Origin: Mycolicibacterium aromaticivorans JS19b1 = JCM 16368
GTDB lineage: Bacteria > Actinomycetota > Actinomycetes > Mycobacteriales > Mycobacteriaceae
NCBI RefSeq assembly: GCF_000559085.1
Contig: NZ_JALN02000001.1
Location: forward strand, 3,782,001 to 3,846,000
DNA length: 64,000 bases
Direction of reading: 5' to 3'
The stretch's first letter is position 1. Every line of letters begins with the position of its first letter. The notes under the pieces were generated by a model. It was not told the origin of the DNA. It ran no database searches and saw nothing but the letters and a program-made list of their open reading frames with translations. This document shows positions 43,992 through 52,592 of the stretch, in pieces. A program made the position numbers and the translations under genes.

Positions 43992-44516
43992 ATGCGCAGA
44001 ACACGGTTGGTCAGAGTCCCTCTCGGCCTGTTGGCCATCGCACTCATGAGTGCGGCGTGCGGGAATACCAACCAGACCGCCCAACAGTCGCCTCCGAGCA
44101 CACCTGCCAGTACGTCGATGGCGCCCGCGCTGGAGGCGGTCGCGTTCGGCACCAAGGTCGATATCGCGTCGTCCGGTGGCACCGCGGCCTACATCGTCGA
44201 CAACCTGCAGCCGGTGCCGCGGGACGCTCAGATCGTCCCGGCCAAGGGCGCGATGTACGCCGTCGACGTGACGATCGCCGCCAAGAGCGGCACCCCGAGC
44301 TACAACGGCTTCTACCTCGTCGCGCGCGCCGCCGATGGGTCGAACATCGCGCCCGCCGTCGGCGCTGTCCGCCCCGGGATCACCTCAGGCCAGCTCGCGC
44401 AGGACCAGCAAGTCGCCGGCCACGTCGCTTACGACGTGCCGCCGGGCCAAACCATCACCGCGATTCAATTCCGCGACCCCAAAGGCACCGTGCTGGCGGT
44501 CTGGAGCGCGGGGTAG
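43992..44516 (+). CDS. Lipoprotein with MPT63/DUF1942-like domain
   Basis: 174 residues. Signal with lipobox SAAC (Cys23), a Ser/Thr/Pro linker, and an immunoglobulin-like domain. The core GAMYAVDVTIAAKSGTPSYNGFYLVARAADG and the block DQQVAGHVAYDVPPGQ parallel the MPT63 pattern of mycobacterial secreted beta-sandwich proteins (DUF1942). Role unknown. Leaderless promoter. Confidence 0.75.
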   Translation: MRRTRLVRVPLGLLAIALMSAACGNTNQTAQQSPPSTPASTSMAPALEAVAFGTKVDIASSGGTAAYIVDNLQPVPRDAQIVPAKGAMYAVDVTIAAKSGTPSYNGFYLVARAADGSNIAPAVGAVRPGITSGQLAQDQQVAGHVAYDVPPGQTITAIQFRDPKGTVLAVWSAG

Positions 44517-44571
44517 GTTCAGCTCGGGTACGCCATTATCGGTATCGGCGCCGGAAAGGGCTTCTGACGAA

Positions 44572-45267
44572 TCAGTCTGCCAGAACCTGTATTTCGTCGC
44601 CGAGTCGATAACCGTCGACCAGCGGTAGCGTGTCACCGCTCCAAAACCGGCCGGGATCGAACCAGTTCTCGTTCTTCTCGGTGTCGAGCAAGCCCATCTC
44701 CTCATAGGTGATGGCCACCGTCTCCGCGCAATAGGCCGTCTGCAGCCCGACTTCACGCTCGGCCAGCTTGCGCCGCTCCGCGGATTGTCGAACCTTCTTG
44801 TGTACGACCGGGATTCCCCGCGTCCAGTCGCTCACGGTGGGTAGCCGCCCGCGCAGCCAGCGGCCGGTCAACCGCGCGGTCGAGGGGAACGGGGTGCCGT
44901 CCATCCGGGCGACCACCTTCAGCAGCTGATCTTCATGTTCGCGACTGACATCCGGGGTGAGCTGCCGCAGCCAACACCGTTGACCGTACTGGTGCAGCCA
45001 TTGCTCGACGGCCTCCCGGGCATCGTTGAGCTGCACCCCCCGGTGATTGGTTCCGGTCCACAGATCCAGCAGCTTGTGGCCGAGCTCGGCGTGCCAGATC
45101 AGCGGCGGCAGATCGTCGATCGCCACCGTCATGCCGACGTGGTTGACCGGCGCGTTGGTCAACGTCTGAATGGCCCGGTCCGGGCCTGATCCCCCGCGGA
45201 ACAACCAGACGTCACCGGTGCGGGTTTCGTTCAGCGCCTGTGTCAACGACACGGTGTGCTCACTCAC
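44572..45267 (-). CDS. YiiX/NlpC-P60-like cysteine hydrolase (C92-type)
   Basis: 231 residues. The circularly permuted papain-like fold of YiiX/YaeF peptidases is suggested by the His in VNHVGMTVAI and the catalytic-type Cys in LQTAYCAETVAITYEEMGLL. Homologues cut peptides or act as permuted amidases; the substrate is unknown. No clear signal peptide at the chosen GTG 45267, which has a -10 at leaderless distance on the minus strand. Longer in-frame sequence upstream would overlap the divergent small gene. Confidence 0.75.
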   Translation of the reverse strand: MSEHTVSLTQALNETRTGDVWLFRGGSGPDRAIQTLTNAPVNHVGMTVAIDDLPPLIWHAELGHKLLDLWTGTNHRGVQLNDAREAVEQWLHQYGQRCWLRQLTPDVSREHEDQLLKVVARMDGTPFPSTARLTGRWLRGRLPTVSDWTRGIPVVHKKVRQSAERRKLAEREVGLQTAYCAETVAITYEEMGLLDTEKNENWFDPGRFWSGDTLPLVDGYRLGDEIQVLAD

Positions 45268-45273
45268 CAGCGC

Positions 45274-45283
45274 AGCATAATGT
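45274..45283. promoter_or_regulatory. Overlapping divergent -10 boxes
   Basis: Plus-strand TAATGT (45278-45283) ends 6 bases before ATG 45290. Minus-strand TATGCT (plus strand 45274-45279) ends 6 bases before GTG 45267. The two boxes share two bases, so both promoters cannot be occupied at once. Confidence 0.5.
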
Positions 45284-45289
45284 GATCGC

Positions 45290-45448
45290 ATGCGCGGTAT
45301 CTGGAAGTGGATCGGTCTGGCCGGTGCAGCCGGCGTCGTCGCGGGCGGGGTACTCGTCGCGCGGGACCAACGGCGCCGCAAGGCATACACTCCCGACGAG
45401 ATCCGCGCCCGGCTGCACCAGCGTCACGCCGAAGCCGCTAAAAGCTAG
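45290..45448 (+). CDS. Small membrane protein, 52 residues
   Basis: Encodes MRGIWKWIGLAGAAGVVAGG then VLVARDQRRRKAYTP and a helical tail (PDEIRARLHQRHAEAAK). One membrane segment near residues 5-24, then a basic cytosolic tail. The start has a TAATGT -10 at leaderless distance and the frame ends just before the convergent cyclase gene. I recognise it as the sort of short conserved protein mycobacterial annotations carry as hypothetical. Function unknown. Confidence 0.65.
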   Translation: MRGIWKWIGLAGAAGVVAGGVLVARDQRRRKAYTPDEIRARLHQRHAEAAKS

Positions 45449-45460
45449 GTGGCGTCGGCA

Positions 45461-46249
45461 TCACGCCACCGCGTATAGCCGGTGACTGCCGCTGAACCCC
45501 TTCAGTTCGGCATCCCGACCCTCGTCGAAGCTCTGCTGATCGCCGACGGCCGTCCGCACCGACTCGCTCACCAGGATCTCGCCGCCGTCGGCCTGACTGG
45601 CGACCCGGGCCGCCATCGCGACGTTGCGGCCGAACAGATCGTCGCCGCGGCGCACCGACTTGCCCATGTGGATACCGATCCGCACCCGAATGCTGTTGTT
45701 CCGCAACCTTTTCGCGTCGCGCGCCAATTCCCGCTGCATTGCCACGGCACAATTCACCGCGGCGGAGGGATCGGCGAAGGCCACCATGAACCCGTCGCCC
45801 TGACTCTTGACGACGTGGCCGTCGTGCTTGTTCACCAACCGCCGGACCATCCGGTCGTGGCTGCCGATCAGCTTGACCCACGCCCGGTCTCCGATGCGTT
45901 CATTCAGCGCGGTGGACTCCTCGATGTCGGAGAACATCACCACCACCTTGCCGTCGGGCGCCAGCCGAGCGAGGTCCGGCCGCTCGACATCGGCCCAGTC
46001 GGCGAGTTCCTCGATCGAGGACCGCACCGCTCCGCCGAGGCCCTGGGTGCGGACCAGGTTGGCGGTCTGCCACACCTGCTTCACCGCCTCCCGGCCGCCC
46101 GTCCACAGCATGTTGCGGGTGTCCAGCCGCCCGCGAAGCTCCTCGGCTTCCCGCTGGCCGGCGGCCAGACGTGAGCGCATCACCAGCAGCGCGATCGCCT
46201 CGGCCACGACCAGCACCGCCAACACCGCAGCCGCGATCATCCAACCCAC
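45461..46249 (-). CDS. Class III adenylyl cyclase, membrane anchored
   Basis: 262 residues: an N-terminal membrane segment ([20 protein letters not shown]), a linker with possible coiled coil (residues 27-45) and one cyclase homology domain. Metal-binding aspartates in MFSDIEES and GDGFM, the adenine-selecting Lys in VKSQGDG and the transition-state Asn/Arg in [10 protein letters not shown] are all present, so it should make cAMP as a dimer. Mycobacteria carry many such genes. Start GTG 46249 or ATG 46240 three codons later. Divergent from the next gene. Confidence 0.9.
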   Translation of the reverse strand: MGWMIAAAVLAVLVVAEAIALLVMRSRLAAGQREAEELRGRLDTRNMLWTGGREAVKQVWQTANLVRTQGLGGAVRSSIEELADWADVERPDLARLAPDGKVVVMFSDIEESTALNERIGDRAWVKLIGSHDRMVRRLVNKHDGHVVKSQGDGFMVAFADPSAAVNCAVAMQRELARDAKRLRNNSIRVRIGIHMGKSVRRGDDLFGRNVAMAARVASQADGGEILVSESVRTAVGDQQSFDEGRDAELKGFSGSHRLYAVA

Positions 46250-46283
46250 TGTGCGCCGCCCTTCTGTCCGCGATCCTGAACAG

Positions 46284-47213
46284 ATGATGCCTCCTTACTA
46301 CGAGAGCAGATTCATCCGCGCGAACCACCCTCGGCGCGCGCAGGCGATCTGGCTGCGCTGGACACGACTGCTGCCCAAGCCCGGTGACCCGGTGGCCGAC
46401 GTCTGGGTGATGCTGTTCGACCCCGACGGTGCCGGAAACCGTGCACTCAAAGTGCCGCACCCGCTGGCCGCCGACTACCTGTCCGCTCCCTGGTCGGCCA
46501 GGATCGCCGACACCGTGATCGACGACGTGCACGCCAGCGCGACGCTGGACGGGGCGTCGTGCGACCTGGCGATCACGGCCGGTGACGAACCGCCGGTCAA
46601 GCTCCTCACCGACCGCTCCTATACGGCGAAGTTCCCCACTGCCAAGACCCAGGTGCGCCACCCGCTGGCCCGCTTCGACGGCACGGTGAGCCTCGGCGAC
46701 ACCCGAGTCACCGTCGAATCGTGGACGGGCAGTGTCAACCACAACTGGGGCAGCAAGCACACCCCTGCGTACGCCTTCGGTCAGGTGTGCGGATTCGACG
46801 AGCATCCGCACTCCAGCCTGGAGGTGGTCACCGCGCACGCCGGTCTCGGACCGCTGCGGTTGCCTGCCACGACCCTGTTCGTCCTGCGCCACGCCGGGTG
46901 GCAGGTGGCCGTGCGGTCAATCCTGAGCGCCCGGCACACCCGCGGTTCATACGCACCGTTCGAATGGTCGTTCGGCGGCCGTACCGACGGATTCGAACTG
47001 CACGGCGAGATTCGGACCGAGCCCGGCGACGTCATCGGACTGACCTACACCGACACCGACAGTGCAACCAAGTACTGCTACAACTCCGCTATGGCGGACT
47101 GCCGAATCACTCTGTCCGGCAACGGTGTTGACACCGAACTGGCCGCCTCCCGACGCGCGATGTTCGAAATCTTGACCGACCAGCGGCTCGAGGCCGTACC
47201 TCTGCTCGTATAG
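46284..47213 (+). CDS. Conserved protein, possibly lipocalin/AttH-like
   Basis: 309 residues, no signal peptide. Mycobacterial homologues begin [23 protein letters not shown]; a central motif [20 protein letters not shown] resembles the Trp-Gly-His block of tocopherol cyclase/hydroxyneurosporene dehydrogenase-like (AttH, CrtC) proteins. On that basis a two-domain lipocalin fold that binds a hydrophobic ligand is plausible, but I cannot confirm it. Start ATG 46284 (a second ATG follows). Confidence 0.7.
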   Translation: MMPPYYESRFIRANHPRRAQAIWLRWTRLLPKPGDPVADVWVMLFDPDGAGNRALKVPHPLAADYLSAPWSARIADTVIDDVHASATLDGASCDLAITAGDEPPVKLLTDRSYTAKFPTAKTQVRHPLARFDGTVSLGDTRVTVESWTGSVNHNWGSKHTPAYAFGQVCGFDEHPHSSLEVVTAHAGLGPLRLPATTLFVLRHAGWQVAVRSILSARHTRGSYAPFEWSFGGRTDGFELHGEIRTEPGDVIGLTYTDTDSATKYCYNSAMADCRITLSGNGVDTELAASRRAMFEILTDQRLEAVPLLV

Positions 47214-47232
47214 CGCCTGGTTGACTGGCGGT

Positions 47233-48144
47233 ATGGCCATCCTCGTCGTCGGCAGGCTCGAACCGTCTCTGGAGAACCAACTGACGGCCAAGCACACACC
47301 TCTGCGACAACCTGTCGATGCCCAGCAGGCCGACGAGGTGACGGTGATCGTGTGCGGTGGCCGGCCTGGTGTCGATGCCGCGCTGATGGATTCGTTGCCC
47401 GCGCTGGGAGCCATCGTGAACTTCGGCGCCGGGTACGACGCCATCGACGTCGACGCGGCCCGCGAGCGGGGCATCGGGGTGAGCAACACCCCCGACGTCC
47501 TCAACGACACCGTCGCCGACACCGCGCTGGGGCTGATCCTCGACAGCATGCGCCGGTTCAGCGCCGCCGACCGATACGTGCGGGCCGGCCGCTGGGCAAC
47601 CGAGGGGCCGTTCCCGTACACCCGCGACCTCAGTGGCAGCCGCGTCGGCATCCTCGGCCTGGGCCGGATCGGTTCGGCGATCGCCGCCCGGTTACGCGGA
47701 TTCGACTGTGCCATCGCCTATCACAATCGCCACGAGCTACCCGACAGCCCGTACCGCTACGCTGCCTCACCGGTGAAGCTGGCGGCGACCGTCGACGTCC
47801 TGGTCGTCGCCACCGCCGGGGGATCCGACACCGCGCAGCTGGTGGATCGCGAGGTGCTGGAGGCGCTCGGCCCGGACGGTTTCCTGATCAACGTCGCCCG
47901 CGGCAGCGTCGTCGACCAGGACGCGCTCATCGAGTTCCTGGAAGCGGGCCGTCTGGCGGGCGCCGGTCTGGATGTCTACGCGGCGGAACCTGACGTGCCC
48001 GTCCGGCTCTGCGAACTCGACAACGTCGTGCTGTTGCCGCACATGGGCAGCGCTACGCTTCAAACCCGAACGGCGATGGCCACGTTGGCGATGCGCAACC
48101 TGGAAGAGTTCCTCGCCAGCGGCCAGCTGGTCACGCCGGTCTAG
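47233..48144 (+). CDS. D-2-hydroxyacid dehydrogenase
   Basis: 303 residues. D-isomer specific 2-hydroxyacid dehydrogenase family: nucleotide motif GILGLGRIGSAIA near residue 140, catalytic Arg in NVARGSVVDQDAL, Glu in VYAAEPDVP and His in LLPHMGSAT. Reduces 2-keto acids such as glyoxylate or hydroxypyruvate with NAD(P)H; substrate not definable. ATG 47233 is the chosen start; a TTG four codons earlier is the longer option. Its stop shares CTAG with the convergent hydrolase gene. Confidence 0.9.
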   Translation: MAILVVGRLEPSLENQLTAKHTPLRQPVDAQQADEVTVIVCGGRPGVDAALMDSLPALGAIVNFGAGYDAIDVDAARERGIGVSNTPDVLNDTVADTALGLILDSMRRFSAADRYVRAGRWATEGPFPYTRDLSGSRVGILGLGRIGSAIAARLRGFDCAIAYHNRHELPDSPYRYAASPVKLAATVDVLVVATAGGSDTAQLVDREVLEALGPDGFLINVARGSVVDQDALIEFLEAGRLAGAGLDVYAAEPDVPVRLCELDNVVLLPHMGSATLQTRTAMATLAMRNLEEFLASGQLVTPV

Positions 48145-49004
48145 CGGGTGACGAACGAGACGACGGCCTCGCTGAAGGCGTCGTTGTCGTCACCGGCAGC
48201 GGTGTGGCCGGCGTCGGAGAGTTCGACGAACTCCGCAGGCACCTTCGCCAGGAAGTCCTGCACCCCTTCGGCGCTGACCACGTCGGACAGCTTGCCGCGG
48301 ATCAGCAGGATCGGGATGGTCAGGTCGATGGCAGCCTGTTCGAGGCGCTCCACCCGGCCGAACGGATCGTCTTTCGGGGCGGTCAGGAACGCGGGATCCC
48401 AATGCCAGAACCACCGGCCGTCCCGGAAGCGCAGGTTTTTCTTGAGACCGTCGAGGTTCTTCGGCCGCTTGCGGTGCGGCAGGTATCCGGCGATGGCGTC
48501 GGCCGCCTGTTCGAGGTTGTCGAAGCCGTCCACATTGCTGAACATGAAGTCCCGGATCCGGGCGCTGCCGTCCTTCTCGAAGCGGGGCACCACGTCGACC
48601 AGCACCAGCTTGGTCACCACGGCAGGCCCGGCCTCCTTGGCCACCAGGATGCTGGTCAACCCGCCCATGCTGGCACCGATCAATACCACCGGGCGGCCGA
48701 TCTGCTCGAGCACCCGCAGTACGTCGGCGGACAGTGAGTCGACGCTGTAGTCGGCATCCGGGGCGCGGTCGCTGTCACCGTGCCCGCGAGCGTCCAGCGC
48801 GATCACGTGAAAACCGTGGTCGGCCAGCACCTGGCCGGTGTTCTTCCAGGAGAACCGGTTCTGCCCGCCGCCGTGCAACATGAGGATCGTCGGGCGCTCA
48901 GCCGCCGACTCGGCGCCCCGGTTCCACTCGTCGGCCACGAGGGCGAGCTCGTTGGTGCCGCGGAACTCCACTGTCTGACCGCTGTTCGTGCTGCTCACCG
49001 GCAT
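48141..49004 (-). CDS. Alpha/beta hydrolase
   Basis: 287 residues. Oxyanion motif MLHGGGQNRFSW near residue 42, nucleophile elbow GASMGGLT near residue 110, and catalytic His in LSDAGHTAAGDD near the end; an insert of about 80 residues forms the cap. No signal peptide. Esterase, peroxidase-type hydrolase or C-C hydrolase activity are all possible. Convergent with the dehydrogenase gene. Confidence 0.85.
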   Translation of the reverse strand: MPVSSTNSGQTVEFRGTNELALVADEWNRGAESAAERPTILMLHGGGQNRFSWKNTGQVLADHGFHVIALDARGHGDSDRAPDADYSVDSLSADVLRVLEQIGRPVVLIGASMGGLTSILVAKEAGPAVVTKLVLVDVVPRFEKDGSARIRDFMFSNVDGFDNLEQAADAIAGYLPHRKRPKNLDGLKKNLRFRDGRWFWHWDPAFLTAPKDDPFGRVERLEQAAIDLTIPILLIRGKLSDVVSAEGVQDFLAKVPAEFVELSDAGHTAAGDDNDAFSEAVVSFVTR

Positions 49005-49108
49005 CCTCTCGACCGAACCTGAACAGCACGTTACATAGCGGTGCTATCGATGAGTTTCGGTACCCCGGCCGGTCAATCCCTTCGCCCGTCCTGGAGAGGA
49101 GACCACCC

Positions 49109-49582
49109 GTGCCCACCATCACCCCGTCGCTGTGGTTCGACGACGACCTCGAGGAGGCGATGCGGTTCTACACCGGCATCTTCCCGAATTCGTCCATCGA
49201 ATACGTCAACCGCTACACCGACGCGGGGCCCGGCACCGCCGGCCGGGTCGTGTCGGCCGGTTTCACCCTCGACGGCACCCGGTTCGTCGGCATCAACGGC
49301 GGCCCGGTGTTCTCGTTCACCGAAGCGGTGTCGTTCCTGATCGAGTGTGCTGACCAGGCCGAAGTGGACTATTACTGGGATGCGCTGGTCGCCGGCGGTC
49401 AGGAATCACAGTGCGGCTGGCTCAAGGACCGATTCGGGCTGAGCTGGCAGGTGGTGCCCACCCGGCTCTACGAGCTGCTGTCGGACCCCGACCAGACCCG
49501 AGCGGCCGCCGCGACCAAGGCCATGCTCGGGATGCGCAGAATCGTCATCGCCGATCTGGAGGCCGCTGTCTCGAACCCGTGA
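49109..49582 (+). CDS. VOC/PhnB-type protein
   Basis: 157 residues beginning at GTG 49109 with a strong GGAGAGGAG ribosome site. It starts TPSLWFDDDLEEAMRFYTGIFPNSS and ends with SWQVVPTRLYELLSDPD, the pattern of PhnB-like glyoxalase-fold proteins (once annotated as 3-demethylubiquinone methyltransferase). Function of the family is unknown; binding rather than catalysis is possible. Confidence 0.85.
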   Translation: MPTITPSLWFDDDLEEAMRFYTGIFPNSSIEYVNRYTDAGPGTAGRVVSAGFTLDGTRFVGINGGPVFSFTEAVSFLIECADQAEVDYYWDALVAGGQESQCGWLKDRFGLSWQVVPTRLYELLSDPDQTRAAAATKAMLGMRRIVIADLEAAVSNP

Positions 49583-49662
49583 CGGCCCTCACAGCGCCTA
49601 CCGGTAGCCTTTCGCCCCAAGTGCGGGTGATCGGAGCCCGGTAACGCCGCAGAGGGAGAAAC

Positions 49663-50241
49663 ATGGCCGACGAGCCTGCCGAGCCCGGAGACGAGCCCAC
49701 CACGGCCGTCGAGCTCGGGGTTGACGGGGACACGCCCGCACCCGCGAAACCAGCGCGCTCGCATGTCCAGCTGGCGCTGATCGTGGGGACGGTGGTCGTG
49801 GTCGCCTTGGCCGCGTTGACGGGATGGCTCGGCTACCGGGCCTACGAATCCAGGCAGGCCGCGCAGCTGCAGGACCTGTTGGTCGGAGTCGGCCGCCAGG
49901 GTGCACTCAACCTGACCACCATCGACGCTGCCGAGGCCGACAAGGATGTCCAGCGCATCCTCGACTCGGCCACCGATGCGTTCTACGACGACTTCGCGAA
50001 GCGGTCCCAGCCGTTCATCGAAGTGGTCAAGCAGGCCCAGTCCAAATCGGTGGGTGAGGTGACCGAGGCGGGGCTGGAGTCGGTGTCGGGCAACGAAGGC
50101 CAGGTGCTGGTGGCCGTCACCGTCACCACATCCAACCGGGGCGCACCCAACCAGCCGAAGCGCGCCTGGCGGATGCGCCTGACGGTCAAGAAGACCGGGA
50201 ACGACGAAGCCAAGGTCTCGAAAGTGGAGTTCGTGCCGTGA
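49663..50241 (+). CDS. Mce-associated membrane protein (orphan Omam-like), first of pair
   Basis: 192 residues: acidic cytosolic N-terminus, one membrane helix (about 37-60) and a C-terminal NTF2-like domain (VQRILDSATDAFYDDFAKRSQPFIEVVKQAQ) as seen in Mas/Omam proteins, which stabilise Mce lipid transporters. No mce operon lies in the window, hence an orphan pair of the Rv1362c/Rv1363c kind. AGGGAG precedes ATG 49663. The stop overlaps the next gene by GTGA. Confidence 0.85.
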   Translation: MADEPAEPGDEPTTAVELGVDGDTPAPAKPARSHVQLALIVGTVVVVALAALTGWLGYRAYESRQAAQLQDLLVGVGRQGALNLTTIDAAEADKDVQRILDSATDAFYDDFAKRSQPFIEVVKQAQSKSVGEVTEAGLESVSGNEGQVLVAVTVTTSNRGAPNQPKRAWRMRLTVKKTGNDEAKVSKVEFVP

Positions 50242-50855
50242 CGACTGACGACGCCAAACCAGACGAAGCCAAGCCGGACCCCGAGGTCATCGACGACGAG
50301 GCCACCGCGGCCGAACTCACCGGCACCGGCACCGAGGCGCCGGCTGTTGCCGAGGCCGCACCCGCGAAGCGGTTCAGTCTCGCCGGTGCGGTGGCCTTCG
50401 GCGTGCTGCCGATCGTGGCGCTGCTGCTCGCAGCGGCGGCGGGCTATCTACGCTATGAGGATTCGTCGCGCCGGGACGCCGACACTGCCCGCACCGAATC
50501 GGTGCAGGCGGCCAAGGACTCCACCGTGGCCCTCTTGAGCTACAAGCCCGAGTCGGTCGAAAAGGATCTCGGCGCGGCCCGCGATCGCCTGACCGGGAGC
50601 TTCCTGGACGCCTACACGCAGCTGATCAACACCGTCGTCATCCCGGGCGCCAAGGAGAAGAAGATCTCCGCCCTGGCGGCCGTGCCCGCGGCGGCATCGG
50701 TCTCGGCCAAGCCTGATCACGCGGTGGTGCTGCTGTTCGTCGATCAGACCGTCGTGGTCGGCACCGACGCGCCGACCAATACCGCTTCCAGCGTGCGGGT
50801 GACCCTGGAGAAGGTCAAAGACCGCTGGCTCATCTCGGGATTCGACCCGATCTAG
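50238..50855 (+). CDS. Mce-associated membrane protein (orphan Omam-like), second of pair
   Basis: 205 residues from GTG 50238. Same plan as its neighbour: acidic tail, membrane helix (about 54-75), and a C-terminal domain with LLSYKPESVEKDLGAARDRLTGSFLDAY. The pairs of this kind are thought to form heteromers that hold Mce complexes together; the target Mce system is unknown here. Coupled to the upstream gene by GTGA. Confidence 0.85.
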   Translation: MTTDDAKPDEAKPDPEVIDDEATAAELTGTGTEAPAVAEAAPAKRFSLAGAVAFGVLPIVALLLAAAAGYLRYEDSSRRDADTARTESVQAAKDSTVALLSYKPESVEKDLGAARDRLTGSFLDAYTQLINTVVIPGAKEKKISALAAVPAAASVSAKPDHAVVLLFVDQTVVVGTDAPTNTASSVRVTLEKVKDRWLISGFDPI

Positions 50856-50870
50856 CGAAGAGGGGGTTCG

Positions 50871-51785
50871 ATGACCGAGCCGCGCTGGATTGACGTCTCC
50901 GCACCGGCCGTGCAGCTGCGTGCGCTGAGCTGGGGCCCGGACGACGGCCCAATCGCGTTGTGCCTGCACGGTTTTCCCGATACCGCCTATGGTTTCCGGA
51001 AACTGGCACCGCGTCTGGTGGAGGCCGGCTACCGGGTTGTCGCGCCGTTCATGCGCGGGTACGTGCCCTCGTCGCTTCCCGCCGACGGCAGCCAGCACAT
51101 CGGGGCCGTGATGGACGACGCGCTGCGAGTGCTCGCCGCGTGCAATCCCACCGGAGCCGACGTGGTCATCGGGCACGACTGGGGCGCGATCGCCGCGACC
51201 GGCTTGGCCGCGATGCCGGACAGCCCGTTCACCAAGGCCGTCGTGATGTCGGTGCCGCCGTCTGCGGCGCTGCGACCCGGGCCAGGCAGGAAGCTGGCCA
51301 ATCGGGGACGGCTGCTGCGCCTGCTTCCGGTACAACTCCTGCGCAGCTGGTACATCACCTATTTCCAGCTGCCGTTCGCCCCGGAGCGCTCGTCGTCGTG
51401 GATCGTCCCGCTGCTGTGGCGCCGATGGTCGCCCGGATACAACGCCGCCGAGGATCTGCGCCACGTCGACGCCGCGATCGGCACCCCGGATCGCTGGCGC
51501 GCCGCGCTGGGCACCTACCGGGCCACCATCCGCAACACCCGCCCGCCGAGCCGCTACGCCGAGCTGAACCGGCTGTGGCTGGAGGTGCCGCGGCTGCCCA
51601 CGCTCTACCTGCACGGAGCCGACGACGGTTGCATGACAGCGGAATTCACCCCCTGGGTGGCGGGTGTGCTACCGCCGGGCAGCGAAGTGGCGATCGTCGA
51701 GCACGCCGGGCATTTCCTTCAGCTCGAACAGCCCGACGTGGTGGGCGGGCGGATCGTCGACTTCCTGCGCACTACTTCTTCTTGA
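50871..51785 (+). CDS. Epoxide hydrolase-like alpha/beta hydrolase
   Basis: 304 residues. CLHGFPDTAYGFRKL motif near residue 31 and the nucleophile elbow VIGHDWGAIAA with an aspartate, which favours epoxide hydrolase or haloalkane dehalogenase chemistry over esterase. Catalytic His in VEHAGHFLQLEQP near residue 280. Mycobacteria have several such genes for detoxifying lipid epoxides; substrate unknown. RBS AGAGGGGG precedes ATG 50871. It overlaps the convergent SDR gene by 14 bases. Confidence 0.85.
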   Translation: MTEPRWIDVSAPAVQLRALSWGPDDGPIALCLHGFPDTAYGFRKLAPRLVEAGYRVVAPFMRGYVPSSLPADGSQHIGAVMDDALRVLAACNPTGADVVIGHDWGAIAATGLAAMPDSPFTKAVVMSVPPSAALRPGPGRKLANRGRLLRLLPVQLLRSWYITYFQLPFAPERSSSWIVPLLWRRWSPGYNAAEDLRHVDAAIGTPDRWRAALGTYRATIRNTRPPSRYAELNRLWLEVPRLPTLYLHGADDGCMTAEFTPWVAGVLPPGSEVAIVEHAGHFLQLEQPDVVGGRIVDFLRTTSS

Positions 51786-52575
51786 GGCTCGGGTGGCTGC
51801 GGGCCAGCAGTGGCAGCAGTAGCCGCTTCGGTGTGAGCTGATAGACCGCGGTCGCCGCGTAGTTGAGTCGGCCCGGCACGACGACTGCCTTGCCGGCGGC
51901 CAAACCGTCCACCGCGGCCTTGGCGACATCTTCGGCCGATACCCACAGCGGCTTGGGCAGCGCCGCCTCGGCGTCCTCGTCGGAGATGCCGGCGGCCGCG
52001 CCGAATCCGGTTTTCACCGGACCCGGGCACAGGGTGGTTGCCGTGACGCCGCTGGGTTTGAGTTCCTCGCGCAGCGCATAGGTGTAGGACAGCACGAAGG
52101 CCTTGGCCGCCCCGTAGACGGCTTGCCCCGGCAGCGGTCCGAAGGCGCCCAATGAGGCGACGTTGAGCACCGCCCCGCGCCGGCGGGCCGCCATTGCGCC
52201 GACGAAGCGGGTGCACAGATCGACCACCGCCGCGACGTCGACCTCCACGACGTTCAGTTCCGCGACGGGATCAGCCGCGGCCACCGGGCCGGTGGTGGAC
52301 AGCCCGGCGTTGTTGACCAGGATGTCGACGTCGAGCCCGAGTTCGGCGACCCGACCGGGAAGTGCGGCCCGCTCCTGCGGCTGCGAAAGATCAGCACCGA
52401 CAACGGAACTCGGTCCAGGCAGTGATTCGGCGAGTGCGGTGAGCTGTTCGGTGCGGCGGGCCACCAGTACGACGTGATGGCCGCGCGAGGACAGCACGCG
52501 GGCGATTTCGGCGCCGATGCCGGAGGAGGCTCCGGTGATCAGCGCGGCGCGGTGGGGACCGGGAGTCGGCAGCAC
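51772..52575 (-). CDS. Short-chain dehydrogenase/reductase, possible membrane-associated
   Basis: 267 residues. NAD(P) motif TGASSGIGAE, NNAGLST, catalytic YGAAKAF (YxxxK) near residue 155. The C-terminus ends YQLTPKRLLLPLLARSHPSLKKK, a hydrophobic/basic end that may attach to the membrane as in some mycolate-type SDRs. Start GTG 52575 is not supported by a ribosome site; a later start cannot be excluded. Divergent from the DGAT-like gene with 17 bases between. Confidence 0.85.
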   Translation of the reverse strand: MLPTPGPHRAALITGASSGIGAEIARVLSSRGHHVVLVARRTEQLTALAESLPGPSSVVGADLSQPQERAALPGRVAELGLDVDILVNNAGLSTTGPVAAADPVAELNVVEVDVAAVVDLCTRFVGAMAARRRGAVLNVASLGAFGPLPGQAVYGAAKAFVLSYTYALREELKPSGVTATTLCPGPVKTGFGAAAGISDEDAEAALPKPLWVSAEDVAKAAVDGLAAGKAVVVPGRLNYAATAVYQLTPKRLLLPLLARSHPSLKKK

Positions 52576-52592
52576 CTGGCCAGCCTAGGACA

